The notes under the pieces are model-generated. The model was not told where the DNA came from, ran no database searches, and worked only from the letters and a program-made list of their open reading frames with translations. Source: Dichetophora obliterata (Eukaryota > Arthropoda > Insecta > Diptera > Sciomyzidae). From it: a stretch of 64,000 nt of DNA. The DNA is taken from positions 31,656,063 through 31,720,062 of the forward strand of contig OY986437.1 of assembly GCA_963920525.1 (NCBI GenBank), read 5' to 3'. This document shows positions 22,406-35,200 of the stretch, one piece after another. The translations under genes were made by a program, and so were the position numbers. Each line of letters starts with the position of its first letter. Positions within the stretch are counted from its first letter, which is position 1.

Positions 22406-25400
22406 TATCAATATAGAAGCTAATGTAAACAATAAACGGCGTATTATTTTTCTGAATTCTTTGTGTGTATTAAGTTAAGAAAAGATATAAAACTGTCTTC
22501 ATATGCATTAAAATTTTAAAAAAAAAATATGAAAAACAATAGACCCGCCTTGTTTCAAATGTTACAAATGGAACAAAGACTTTCATTCATTGTTCATAAA
22601 TATTATTTTTATTTTTATAATTATTATTAATTTACACTCTTACATACACACAACCACACATGTAAATCATGTAATATTTATTTATTTATTTTTGAAATGA
22701 AGTGCTTGTTTTTGTAATTCTCAAATCTTATCTATTTAATTTGAATTTTAAATTTTTATTTTATTTTTCATGTTGTTTGTCTATAAAATATATATATTCT
22801 AGTGATGTCATTTGTTATTGTTGTTATTTTAACAGCTGTGTGATGGCTTAGCTTGGCTTGACTTGACTTGGCTTAGCTTGGCTCGCCTATCAGCGGATGG
22901 TTTTATTACTCGTAGTAATGATATTTATGGACGCTGCTTTATTATATTTGTAAGTTATTAACTATTTGTCTGGCATAGAATATAGCAAAAAAAAAAAAAC
23001 ATGTGTCGATTTACAAGCAAGCGTATCAAGCGATATATGAGTACATGTAAAGTGTTTTTACAGGGTATCGTTAACGATTGTGTCAATGTTATAATCGAGT
23101 GTTTCTATTTTGGTCATAGCTAGTAATATAAAAAGTTTTTATAAAGATGCTTTGTATTGAAATGATTAAGAGTATTCCTAAATGTACAGTTGTGTATCCG
23201 TCTACTAATGGTATGGCCAAAAAAATGTTCACCAAAAATTAGCCAAAAAATTCTCCAAAAAATCTCATTCCATTACGAAAATATAAATAATGGCTGCAAT
23301 GTGTTTCACTTGAAATTCTTCAGTATTTTCAAAATCAACAACAAAGCACTGCAAATTAAATTTGCTAGCCACCGCAAAGTGTTTTTCAGACCTCCTATAA
23401 GAATAAATCAGTTAGCAAGAAACGCATTTTATATTTGATGCAGCATCATAAGCACCATAAATTTAATGCAATTAACCAAAAAAATATTATATCTCTTTTT
23501 TTTAATTTTCAAAAGATTTGAAAGAAAAGCTTTTTGTGCCAGAGCCCAGCGCAGCCAATCCGATGAGGCATGAAAAGTTAAGCAAGCGAAAAAATGTTTG
23601 TAATTAAAATTGATTTATTGTTGTACGAGTATCTCGAGTATTTGGGTTAATGTAATGAAAGTGCGTTTGCTCTTTATTCTGCTTCTTTATCAAGAAAATT
23701 AAAATAAATCTAAAGTTTTATATACATTTGTTCAGTGTGTTTCTTTTTTCTACCTCTGCTCTTATAACAATTAAAAGCTGCGCCTAATTTAAATAAATTT
23801 TGTTAAAACAAAATATTTCATATATATTATTAGCTACAAAATTGTGCGTCTAGTTTTTCTTTTTCCACCTCACATAATTTTTTAGACAAGCTCGACGCAT
23901 TTGTTTTTCAGAGGGTGCAATAATTATCTCATTATTCATGCCTTTTCTCGTATTGTGTGTATCGTATTCTTGATGATTTTCTTTTGGGGGGATCTCTTGG
24001 ATTCTTAAGCTTATTGCTGTACCGTGCCTTGAGCGAGTAACACAATTAATATCGCCAACTAATGGGCAATTTGAAGGGATTTTCAAGGTAGTGCTGCTAA
24101 TGGTTCGAAATATTGACTTAATTGAGATCAATTGAGGGTGAACGCATTTGTTGAGTGGGTCTCAAATTTGTTTGTTGTCTAATACAATATCGTTGTTTTT
24201 AGTGTTGTTTTAGGTATTTTGTTTTGATTTTTTTTGCCTTTAGCATAAAAACAAATGAAGTAAATGTCATTGAAATTTTAACAACTTGTCACTTTGTTTA
24301 ATGTTTTGTTGACATTTGATGAAACTCTTCTTCACTTGTCACTTTGTTTAATTTTTTGTTGACATTTGATGAAACTCTTCTGTTGAGCAAAATTTATTAC
24401 AAACAAGCTGATTAAGACAGCGGCATAACACATGATTTATGTTTCATTTGAGGCTTGGATTATGCATGGGCTTGTAGAGTGATCCGATATCCAATTCAAT
24501 TCATATTTTCATACGGTGATAATTTCTAACAGAATTTATCCCTTCTTAATTTTGTAAAGTATAGTATTTCTCTCGAACTAAGGTACTATTACAGTGTGTA
24601 ACTATAATAAAAAACACCTTTTTTATTAATATTTTTTACCTAGTTTTAATTTTAATGATTCAAATTTTTTAAACAATGAAGAATTATTAATGAGGAAAAA
24701 AATTTTTATTTTTGTCTTTATAGTTGTTAATTTTCTACAAGGCGTTCCAGCATTTACAAAGCGTCTGAAAGTACAAAACCAAAGTGCACTCTTGAGTTAA
24801 GGGTTGTAGATGAGCACTCAACCTACGCAAATAAAAAAAAATAAAAAATGAAAAAAGGCATGAGTTAAAAAAAAAAAAATTTACAAAAAACCCCCTTTTT
24901 TGCCGAAACTTTTAGCCATACAAAAAATATAAACGTTCTTTGGCTTTTTGTAGGTCTAGTGCTTAACAGAGTTTATAAGGATCACAATGAATCAAGATTC
25001 ATCGAAATCGATTAAGTAGAACTTCAGATATCTTAGAAGCCAATTCGAAAAACCTTGTTTCGAGAAAAACACGATTAAAGATTTAAAGGTTCTTGAATAT
25101 CACGCGACATACGAATATAATATATGTTGTAACTTTTATCTATTTGATATTTTTTTCTAAAATTTTGTATACGTATTTTTAAGACCTTAAAGACCCATAT
25201 TCTAACGAGAAAAAAATTGATTTTTAATTTTTTCCACACTGTGATTTACACTGTACCTTAAGGAAAGTTTTAGGAAAAATAACGTAAATTTTTCAACTTT
25301 TTTCCACACTTCATACTTTTCTTAATTTTCTAAATTTGTATTCCATATAGGTATAATAGGTGCATTCAAGAGTCTAAAACCTCCCTTAATGCTTTAAAGA

Positions 25401-25548
25401 CTGGACAGTTTTTTACGAATTAGCTAAGTTTCACTTTCGTTTAAATTTGACTACTCTTTGTGTTAGCTTTGTGACATCCGACTTGTGATGCCATATGGCA
25501 TCATAGTCCTTAATGGGTTAAAATAAAAGTATAAATAAGAGAATACTA
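22406..25548. other. AT-rich DNA, no gene; 50-bp tandem duplication
   Basis: No coding signal. A direct 50-bp duplication of ACTTGTCACTTTGTTTAAT-like sequence lies at 24284-24333 and 24334-24383. Short open frames look random. Confidence 0.45.
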
Positions 25549-25885
25549 AGGGTTCTCATCTAAGCATGTAAACATGTATAGCATTTTGATGAGCTACAAA
25601 GTGTAAATAGCGTAAATATCGACAAAATGGCCTTCATTAACATAGAAAAATAAATAAAATATGTTTATATTTACTTCAACGCCTTTAAATATGTAATGAT
25701 TAGCGCCAAAGGCAACCCTCATTCACACACGTAGATTTACATGCTAGTTTACACTACAAAATAGGCTCGGAAATGGTGTAAACTCACGCCCACACAAATT
25801 TTGACAGATAGCTTACGCTCATCTTGTGAACTTACACAAGGTTTACAATGTTTACGGGTCAGTTACATGCTTAGATGAGAACCCT
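25549..25885. mobile_element. MITE with TACTA duplication, next to the satellite
   Basis: The first 20 bases AGGGTTCTCATCTAAGCATG are matched exactly by the inverted right end; the pairing extends to 23 bases. TACTA flanks both sides (25544-25548, 25886-25890). The interior has GTTTACA and TTTACATG words. Superfamily not assigned. Confidence 0.8.
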
Positions 25886-25923
25886 TACTATATTTTCTTC
25901 TTTTTAATTTTTGACCTTTAGAA

Positions 25924-27625
25924 TATAACATAACATAACATAACATAACATAACATGACATAACATAACATAACATAACATAAAATAACATAACATAACA
26001 TAACATAACATAACATAACATAACATAACATAACATAACATAACATAACATAACATAACATAACATAACATAACATAACATAACATAACATAACATAACA
26101 TAACATAACATAACATAACATAACATAACATAACATAACATAACATAACATAACATAACATAACATAACATAACATAACATAACATAACATAACATAACA
26201 TAAAATAACATAACATAACATAACATAACATAACATAACATAACATAACATAACATAACATAACATAACATAACATAACATAACATAACATAACATAACA
26301 TAACATAACATAACATAACATAACATAACATAACATAACATAACATAACATAACATAACATAACATAACATAACATAACATAACATAACATAACATAACA
26401 TAACATAACATAACATAACATAACATAACATAACATAACATAACATAACATAACATAACATAACATAACATAACATAACATAACATAACATAACATAACA
26501 TAACATAACATAACATAACATAACATAACATAACATAACATAACATAACATAACATAACATAACATAACATAACATAACATAATATAACATAACAAAACA
26601 TAACATAACATAACATAACATAACATAACATAACATAACATAACATAACAAAACATAACATAACATAACATAACATAACATAACATAACATAACATAACA
26701 TAACATAACATAACATAACATAACATAACATAACATAACATAAAATAACATAACATAACATAACATAACATAACATAACATAACATAACATAACATAACA
26801 TAACATAACATAACATAACATAACATAACATAACATAACATAACATAACATAACATAACATAACATAACATAACATAACATAACATAACATAACATAACA
26901 TAACATAACATAACATAACATAACATAACATAACATAACATAACATAACATAACATAACATAACATAACATAACATAACATAACATAACATAACATAACA
27001 TAACATAACATAATATAACATAACAAAACATAACATAACATAACATAACATAACATAACATAACATAACATAATATAACATAACAAAACATAACATAACA
27101 TAACATAACATAACATAACATAACATAACATAACATAACATAACATAACATAACATAACATAACATAACATAACATAACATAACATAACATAACATAACA
27201 TAACATAACATAACATAACATAACATAACATAACATAACATAACATAACATAACATAACATAACATAACATAACATAACATAACATAACATAACATAACA
27301 TAACATAACATAACATAACATAATATAACATAACAAAACATAACATAACATAACATAACGTAACATAACATAACATAACATAACATAACATAACGTAACA
27401 TAACATAACATAACATAACATAACGTAACATAACATAACATAACATAACATAACATAACATAACATAACATAACATAACATAACATAACATAACATAACA
27501 TTACATAACATAACATAACATAACATAACATATCATACCATGACATAACATAACATAACATAACATAACATAACATAACATAACATAACATAACATAACA
27601 TATCATACCATAACATAAAATGACA
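25924..27625. repeat. TAACA pentanucleotide satellite, about 1.7 kb
   Basis: Roughly 340 units of TAACA (TGTTA on the - strand) with scattered variants. On the - strand all three frames are open because 15 bases encode MLCYV without stops, giving false open frames of 540-574 codons. Variant units are described under the findings. Confidence 0.98.
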
Positions 27626-28891
27626 TTGATCAGCAAACTCATACTCGCCAGCTGATTTTATTCAACGCTAAGTTTTTGAGTGATTAAATATGAACGAAAA
27701 AGGTTTGATCAACCAACTCGCAGCATGATGCTGATTTTAGGCAAATCTGAGTTTTGTTGAGTGTTTAAAAGTGGGTAAGAATTTTAGTCTATAAACAAAT
27801 CAAGAAAATATTAAATTTTGCAGTTCTCTGATGTAGACACATTACTTTGTAAAAGTTTTTTTCAAAAAAATAAAGCTATCTTGGTAATGAGTTATGATAT
27901 AACTACAGTAGTCACCGACAAATCTACTGCTGGGTTTGCGTTTTGACGTAGAATTACGTCTTACAGCGCGGCTTGTATGGGGATCATTTTTTCAAGCACA
28001 TTTAAGAAGTATAGTTGACACTTTGGGGTATACCTACAGCCTTTGATATTCAAGAAAAAATATATGCCAAAATATCAGTTAGAGTACGAAAAAAACGAGT
28101 AACCTTGGATTTTGTCACTTTTTTAATAAAGTCAGTTAAAATAATGAACAATAATATTTAAACTTTAAAGGTATATTGCAATCAAATTTTTTGATTATGA
28201 CGCGCTTTGTAAATTTAAGTCCCAAAACAGGGTTTTTTACTGGTTATTCAGTGTAAAATTTACAATTTTTTGAAATTTTGATAGCGAAAATCACTGATGT
28301 GAATAACATATTAAAATTTCAGATGATTTGGCTGAATAGCTTTTGTTTTCGCTACAATACATTGTCGAAAAAAATAGTTTTGAGATAAATGAGTGTAAAT
28401 AGAGTGAGTATGCTATTTTTGCTGTGCGCTCGATACCTGCTAAAATGGCTGTAGAAGCGGAGATAACGTCAGTATCCTTACAAAAATTTAACAGTAATTT
28501 CTCAAAAACTATACTTTTGAAAGTTTAAGAAGAAAAAGAAGCTAACAATTTTAGACAACCTGCTCCCGCCTTAAAAAGGAACATATGTACATTTCAGTAC
28601 TTCAGTCTGTTATATTTTGTGTTATTTTTATATTTTTTATAAATTATGTTTATTACATTAATTGTAAAAGTTTGATATTTATATAAAACACTATATACAA
28701 AACATAACTGTAAAATAGCGATTACGATTAATAAACAATTAGATTTTATGTTAATAATAATTATAATCATTATATAATCCTTGAAGATGTTTTTGATAAG
28801 TAATTGATTTCGATTACAAATATTAAAAAAATAATTACGACTACTTGAAATTACGAAAATAATCAAAAAGAATAAAAAGTGAGCAAGGAAC
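27626..28891. other. AT-rich DNA, no gene seen
   Basis: No coding signal or clear terminal repeat. A TTTGCGTTTTGACGTAGAAT stretch near 27937 resembles a transposon edge but no partner was found. Confidence 0.4.
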
Positions 28892-29192
28892 AATAATCCG
28901 ACTACTTTTAGAAATTATTTTTGATTATGTTTAAAGTTGACTCGCATCGTTTCAACGGTGAGGTTGTGAAGTGCAACCAGTAATTTTTAACTGAAATCGC
29001 CCATACGGCTTTTTCAGTTAACACAGTTATACGAATAACAGTTATATGAAAACTTAATCAGTTTTATTAAAAAAATTGTTGGGAGCTACAGTATGAACTT
29101 TGGGTTCATGGTTCCTTCTCTGTTACCGCTGCTAATGCTTTACATAATAAAAAAAAGAATCAAACATAATTTCTAAAAGTACTCTGATTATT
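28892..29192. mobile_element. MITE-like inverted repeat, TACTTTTAGAAAT arms
   Basis: AATAATCCGACTACTTTTAG near 28893 pairs with CTAAAAGTACTCTGATTATT near 29173, and ATTTTTGATTATGTTT pairs with AATCAAACATAAT. The loop is about 220 bp. Exact ends and target duplication are not resolved. Confidence 0.6.
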
Positions 29193-30269
29193 TTTCTTGA
29201 TTACTTTTGATTATTTTCGACATCTAAAGAAATCGTAATTATTTTGCGATTTTTATAATTATATTACGATTATAAACAGAAAAGAATTGTACTTTATCAA
29301 TTATTTTACAATTTTAAAAAAATAATCGAATTACTAATGAACACGATTAGTAGAAATTATTTAACAGCTATGATACAAAATAATATATAAATACATAAAA
29401 AAGTAATTTCATAGCTTATTCAGTTAAGTGTAGTATAAATAAAATGGGTTGCTATTGCCCTTTATTTATATTAAATTTAAAAATTATTCGTTTTTAAGTA
29501 TTTTGCAAAACAATATACCTTTACTTATTCCCAAAAAAAATTTACTAGTCTTATCGTTTATAGTGAGACTTAAATTAGAAAAACTTCATTCAGCAGCAGC
29601 TGTGCTATGAGGCAGACTTAATTTATTTATCACAAAATTGCAAAGTTCTTCGCAAAGAGGTTGCGTTAATGCATTTTTTGATAAAAAAGGACTGTCCAAA
29701 AATGTCTCAATGTCATAATTTTTCTTAAAGTTTTTGTTGAATTTAAAGAAATGCCTCCTTTTTTATATTTTTGCAAATAAAAACATATATTCATATATGA
29801 GTATGAAAAAAGTATCCATAAATTTTTCCTGACGGCAACACTGCTTGGACTTATTCCTATGGTGTAATTATTCTACGCTAATTTAACCATGATGTTTCAG
29901 GGATGCTTTCCATTGCATTTCCGAAGTCTTTTTTGGTATAACTTTTGTTACCCATTTTGTTCCAATAATATGCAGTTTTACAGTTATCGGACCTCAAACG
30001 TAACTGGTGAAATTCTTCAATCTACCATAACCCAGGGTTGTTTACCGTTGATTTTACGACCACTTATAAATGTTTTGTGTTAGTATTAGAGCCAATTTAA
30101 CGTAAAATCGAACATAGTGCTATCCCTCTCCAACGGAGTTTCCCATCTCTTTATCTCTGGTTGTTACTAATGTTTATGTAAAATGTATATACATAAATAA
30201 AACTTTCGTTTTTGTCGTTTGTTATTGGTTTTGTTTATTTTCAGCAAGATAAATGCAATAGAGAATACA
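29193..30269. other. AT-rich DNA, no gene seen
   Basis: Nothing recognisable. A + frame near 29889 has no family motif and random-looking composition. Confidence 0.4.
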
Positions 30270-31067
30270 GTAGCTCGGTTCTGTAACTTTTCTCACCGTA
30301 GCTCTCACCAGAGTTTCTCACTTTGACGTCATTGTGATGTCATTCTCACTTGCACTGTCTCTGTAATAAAATTAGAAAAATCGGTGACTCGTCTCGCTTG
30401 TTCCAATTCTACTTTCAAAGGTACTCGATAGGCGAAGTTTTTCTGTAAACTAAAATATGCGACTCGAATCGATTGCAGTTCTCACTATGTTCTAACTTGG
30501 TGAGAACAATTTTTGCTTGTTTATGCAACAGTCATATTTAAATAAATTATTGAATACATAAACTGAAATATTTCATAAATTAAATTAATTCTATGATAAT
30601 ATTTGTCATATGATTATATGATAATGATAATATTTGCTCACTGCATTGAGCAACAGCATTAAAATAATACTCGGATTGCTATTTGTGGATAAGGTTCGTG
30701 TATTTAATATTAACATAACTAAGTGTTAAAGTATTTTACATCAAATGACGTATTTATCAGCCTAAATAATATCAATATAAACGTGTATATCCACCGCTTT
30801 CATATATAAAGCACTTATAATATTTATATTTGTTTTTTATTTATTGTTTATAGAATAACCTCATCAAATTTCACACAAAGTTGTCTGTCACTTGTTGCCA
30901 TTTCATATATTCTCTTTCGCTTGTGTATCTTTTTCATCACGGACCACTTTTTACTCGCTTATCAGTTACAGAAACACTAGTTTTCGCCATAGTGACTATT
31001 TTGGAATGATACACTGTGACGTCATAAAAAGTGACTATTTGTCGCAATAGTTACAGAACCGAGCTAC
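30270..31067. mobile_element. MITE with GTAGCTCGGTTCTGTAAC ends
   Basis: GTAGCTCGGTTCTGTAAC at the left is the exact complement of GTTACAGAACCGAGCTAC at the right, apart from flanking bases. Inner arms share TGACGTCA and TCTCAC/GTGA words. The target duplication is unclear. No coding capacity over 798 bp. Confidence 0.8.
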
Positions 31068-32080
31068 AGATGCATGTAGCTACAAAGGCAGATGTATTGC
31101 TACTACGCAGGTTTGCGCATGCGTTACTAAGAATGCGTTGTGCTTTGGAAATCTATTTATTTTTGTAATACCATAATAAATTCGAATTATTTATATTATG
31201 CATTAAATTTTTCCATATTAAAACATATGTTTTGTGAACTAAAATTTTAACTTAAAAGTACTTTTAAAATATACATATATGTATATGCTCTTTACTACAG
31301 CAAAAATAAATAATTCAAATTATTCCGATATGTATTTCTATTTAATAAAAATTACTTTGAATTACATTTTTGAATTTCATTAACCAACATAAAAAATGAA
31401 CAAGAACAACAAATTTATCATTAAAAATATCATACGAAAACTTTTTATAAGAATAAACAAATTTTACATGAATTTAATTGTGAGCTTTTTAGATCAAGTT
31501 AGTTTGAAGAAGACAACAACAAATTTGTTTTTGAATAATTTTTATTTAGAAAATTAAATGCTTTAAAATAGTTATGAGAATTATAAATGAAAAAAAAAAC
31601 AAAATTTTTAATAACTGTATAAAAAGGATTTCTAATATATACTTATGATACTATACTTCTACATGCTATACTTACCATGTATACTTACCATGCTATCGAA
31701 ACTGTGTCTTTTTTTTAAGAGTTATAGTGGAGCTACGTAAATTTTTATAAGATTTCGTTAATATAAAAGATATTCGTTGTCAATCTTATGACAACGGTTT
31801 TTCTTAGAGGTGGAAACACATTTAAAAGGGGAGATTTCACACACCGCGTCATCTCCATATTTCTTGCATAACTTTTGCCCAGTCATAACCAATGCAATAC
31901 ATATTCTTCTGTTCCCAAATTTATGAACACGGCTTCTGTTTAACGGAATTGATTACATTTTATGATTGATATTTTTTACGAGTAATAATACGGGTAATAA
32001 ATTTTTTTTTTTCCTATGAAAAAATTAAAATTCTGTTTTATATAATTTATAATAAATTTTCTTGTATCTTTTATTTGCAG
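31068..32080. other. Probable Sestrin intron sequence, AT-rich
   Basis: Upstream of the first visible Sestrin exon. A polypyrimidine tract and TTTGCAG precede 32081. No additional exon recognised. Confidence 0.5.
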
Positions 32081-32263
32081 GCCGCTGCCCGCCACCAATG
32101 TCCCTATCTAGTGAAAATGTACGAAAAGGAGTTTATAAATCAGGGCGGAAAGCAGGAGTGGCTGAACGGCCTGGAGTATATACCATCAAAACTACGTGCC
32201 ATATACGAAATCAATAAAATCTTAGCTCATCGACCATGGCTGTTGCGCAAGGAACATGTAGAG
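32081..32263 (+). CDS. Sesn: Sestrin exon, AhpD-like region with conserved Cys
   Basis: This exon has 61 codons, with acceptor TTTGCAG before 32081 and donor GTGGGT at 32264. It holds the HQC-x-Y motif; the cysteine corresponds to the peroxiredoxin-like active cysteine described for human SESN2. The position where, from memory, human SESN2 has a histidine seven residues after that cysteine is a tyrosine here. Confidence 0.95.
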
Positions 32264-35200
32264 GTGGGTTTTACAAAACACATTGTACACGTTTTATTTT
32301 TCAGTAACATCAGCTTACTCAACTTATTACGCTTTCTCTCTTCTACAGTGCCTTACCAAGGGCAACAATAGTTGGTCCCTATCGGAAGTGGTACATGCAA
32401 TGGTCCTATTGTCTCACTTCCATTCACTCTCCTCGTTTGTCTTCTCCTGCGGTCTCACTCAAAAACTCGATGGTTTGTCTAGTCCTAAATTGAAATCGCC
32501 CACTGTTGCGATACCCAAAACTGTGCTCAGCGATATTACCACAGCCAACAACAACAATGTAATGGTCGTTGATCCATTGAATGCCGGCAATGGTGTAGGT
32601 CAGGGAATGACTTTTAACAATAACGCATCACTGGCCGTTGGCGATTTGTTGAATGAAGCTGGCGCTACAGGGGTTGCACCACTGAATGGTGTGGCCAGCA
32701 ATGGTGTGGCCAAGACACAAACGACGCCCGGCGTTAGCGTGGAGGCACTGATGGAACGTATGAAGGTGCTGTCGCAAAAGCAGGACGAATGCAGCGAAGC
32801 TGAGCTGAGTAATCGTTTTAAGAATGTCGAAATGCAGACTGCCGAACTTTCACCGACAGCCGGTTCACCAGAGGCACCAGTCGAGGTGCCACCTATTATA
32901 TCGCACTATATAGATGATCCCACCTTTACGTATGAGGATTTTGCACGACGTGGTTCGGAGAATATTCCAAATACATTTCGTATACAAGACTATTCGTGGG
33001 ATGATCACGGCTACTCGCTGGTGAATGGGTGAGTTGTACTTGCTTGATTTTTGCGAATACCTTGATTATATTGTGATAATGTGTGTAAATTGCAGTTTAT
33101 ACAACGATGTTGGTACGCTGTTGGACCAGAAGTTCCGTGCTGCCTATAATTTGACCTATTTCACAATGGGTGGCATTAAGAATGTGGATACATCGAAATT
33201 CCGTCGCGCTATTTGGAATTATATACAGTGCATCTTTGGCATACGGCATGATGACTACGACTATGGTGAAGTTAATCAGGTGAGATTGGTGATTAAGAGC
33301 ATGGAACTGAAATTTGTACTAATAGCTTTCAAATGTTTTTTTTTTTGCTACAGCTACTCGATCGTCCGCTTAAGATGTTTATCAAGACCGTGTGTTGTTT
33401 CCCGGAGCGTATTACCAAAAAGGACTACGACAGCATACTAGTTCAGCTGCTAGACAGTGAAAAGGTGAGTTATTAAGCATATGCATGAATTCACCTGGCA
33501 CCTTGAATAGCATGTTCATTATAGAGGATTAATTTTTTTCCATTCTGGTAATATCCTGATTCAGATTCTTCATGAAATTCTAGGTAAAAAACTCCTTGGG
33601 ACCATACAGCTCCGATCAAATTTTTTTCCAGCGAATAATCGTTTAAAATTGTAATTCGGCTGTAAAAATATTAGTTAAAAATATGTTAAGAGGTAGAGGT
33701 AGAATTATTGTTGTGGCATTGTTTTGTCGGAACCCCTTATAAATATTCCAAAAATTTTTTGTGAAAAAAAATTTTAAAAATGCATCCAAGGAACCAGTGG
33801 TAATAAGCAACATCGCTTTGTGTAGCTATGTGAAATAAAAAAAAATCTTTTGAAGGCACAATCGTCATAATATGCAGAATATGCAACACTTGCCTTTCAC
33901 AACACCATTCACTCGCTCTCACACTTTCTATATTTTTTCGTACCTAATTCAATATTAGATAAACATATCGTTTTAAAAGAAGAAGACTTTTTTATTTTTG
34001 AGAAAGGATTTGTTTTTGTTGAAAAAAATGTTTCACATAGTGTATTGTTAATATACAATAGACAAAAATTTTTCATTTTGTATAAATTTTCCTCTAAAAA
34101 TGAGAAATTTTTTATGTGAGAAAACTACTTATCATTAGGGATCGGATTTTTATGCAAAACGTATAAAAAAATTTGTGTCAAAAATCTAAAATATACAAAT
34201 TTTATGCAAAATTTTAAAACATTTAGTGATATATGTGTATTTAATCAATATTTTTAGAAAATCCAAATTTTTGTTGCTATCTTATTTCTACACAGGTTTT
34301 GATTTAAAAATGATTTTGCATAAAAATCCGATCCCTACTTATCATTATGAGAGACATGAAATATTTCTTCGAATATGTGAAAATTTATTCTAATTGAAGA
34401 AAATTTTATTTAAAATAGAGAAAATTGCTATTATCGAAAAAAGCGAAATTTCTTATCACAAAAAGATAGGTGCTTTTTTCTAGGTGTTAAATTTTAGTTA
34501 ACCCTTATTCAGCACTCTAGAATTTAATTTAGCTAAAAGCAAATTTTCCATGGCAGTTTGTTTCACTGGGATGTATATAATCCGGGTCTTTAATACGTAT
34601 GTTTAAGCCGACTTTTCGCAGCTTCCAGGCCAAGAGTTTTACACTGCAGACTCGCAGGTCAATGTTGACGTAAGGCTGAAGTCTAAAAAGCAGTACAAAT
34701 TTTCTATCTGCAGTTGTGGCGAATGGAGCAAGTCGTTTGTAACCAAAGGAACAATTACTTTAGAAATTTATATTAAAGAATGCTTGGAAACAATACTGGA
34801 GACATGTGTAAGACAGCATGAGGTGTTCGCTTTATTTTGGCTCGACCTATCTTCCTGTCATTACAATAAAATGGCTTTGGGGCGATACTAAAAAAATATT
34901 GTGCATTTGGTGCCTCAACAAGCAAATCCTCCAAACTGTCCAGAACTCAGGCCAACTGAAAGGGCCTTGGTAAAAAGGGAAATCAAGGCAGCAAGGAAAA
35001 TTAACAAGGATAATTAAACTTTTCGTGAAAAGTGGTCTTCAACTGCTCAAAAGTATTTGTTAGTACCATAAAATCGATGAAGGAAAGTGTGCCAGAAAAA
35101 TTAAAATAACAGAACATGTATAAAAATATAATAATAACCTTGAAAAGACCTCGGTTAAGAAATGGGCTTGCTTTGAAAGATCGTACCACTAGTTCAGCAG

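Noticed and set aside
25924..27625. TAACA array as a telomere or interstitial telomere
   Set aside because: It does not match the usual insect TTAGG repeat, and higher flies use other telomere systems; nothing here supports a chromosome end.
25863..27642. Three overlapping long - strand open frames of 540-574 codons repeating MLCYV
   Set aside because: They are a by-product of the stop-free TGTTA repeat; all three frames are open and carry no other sequence.
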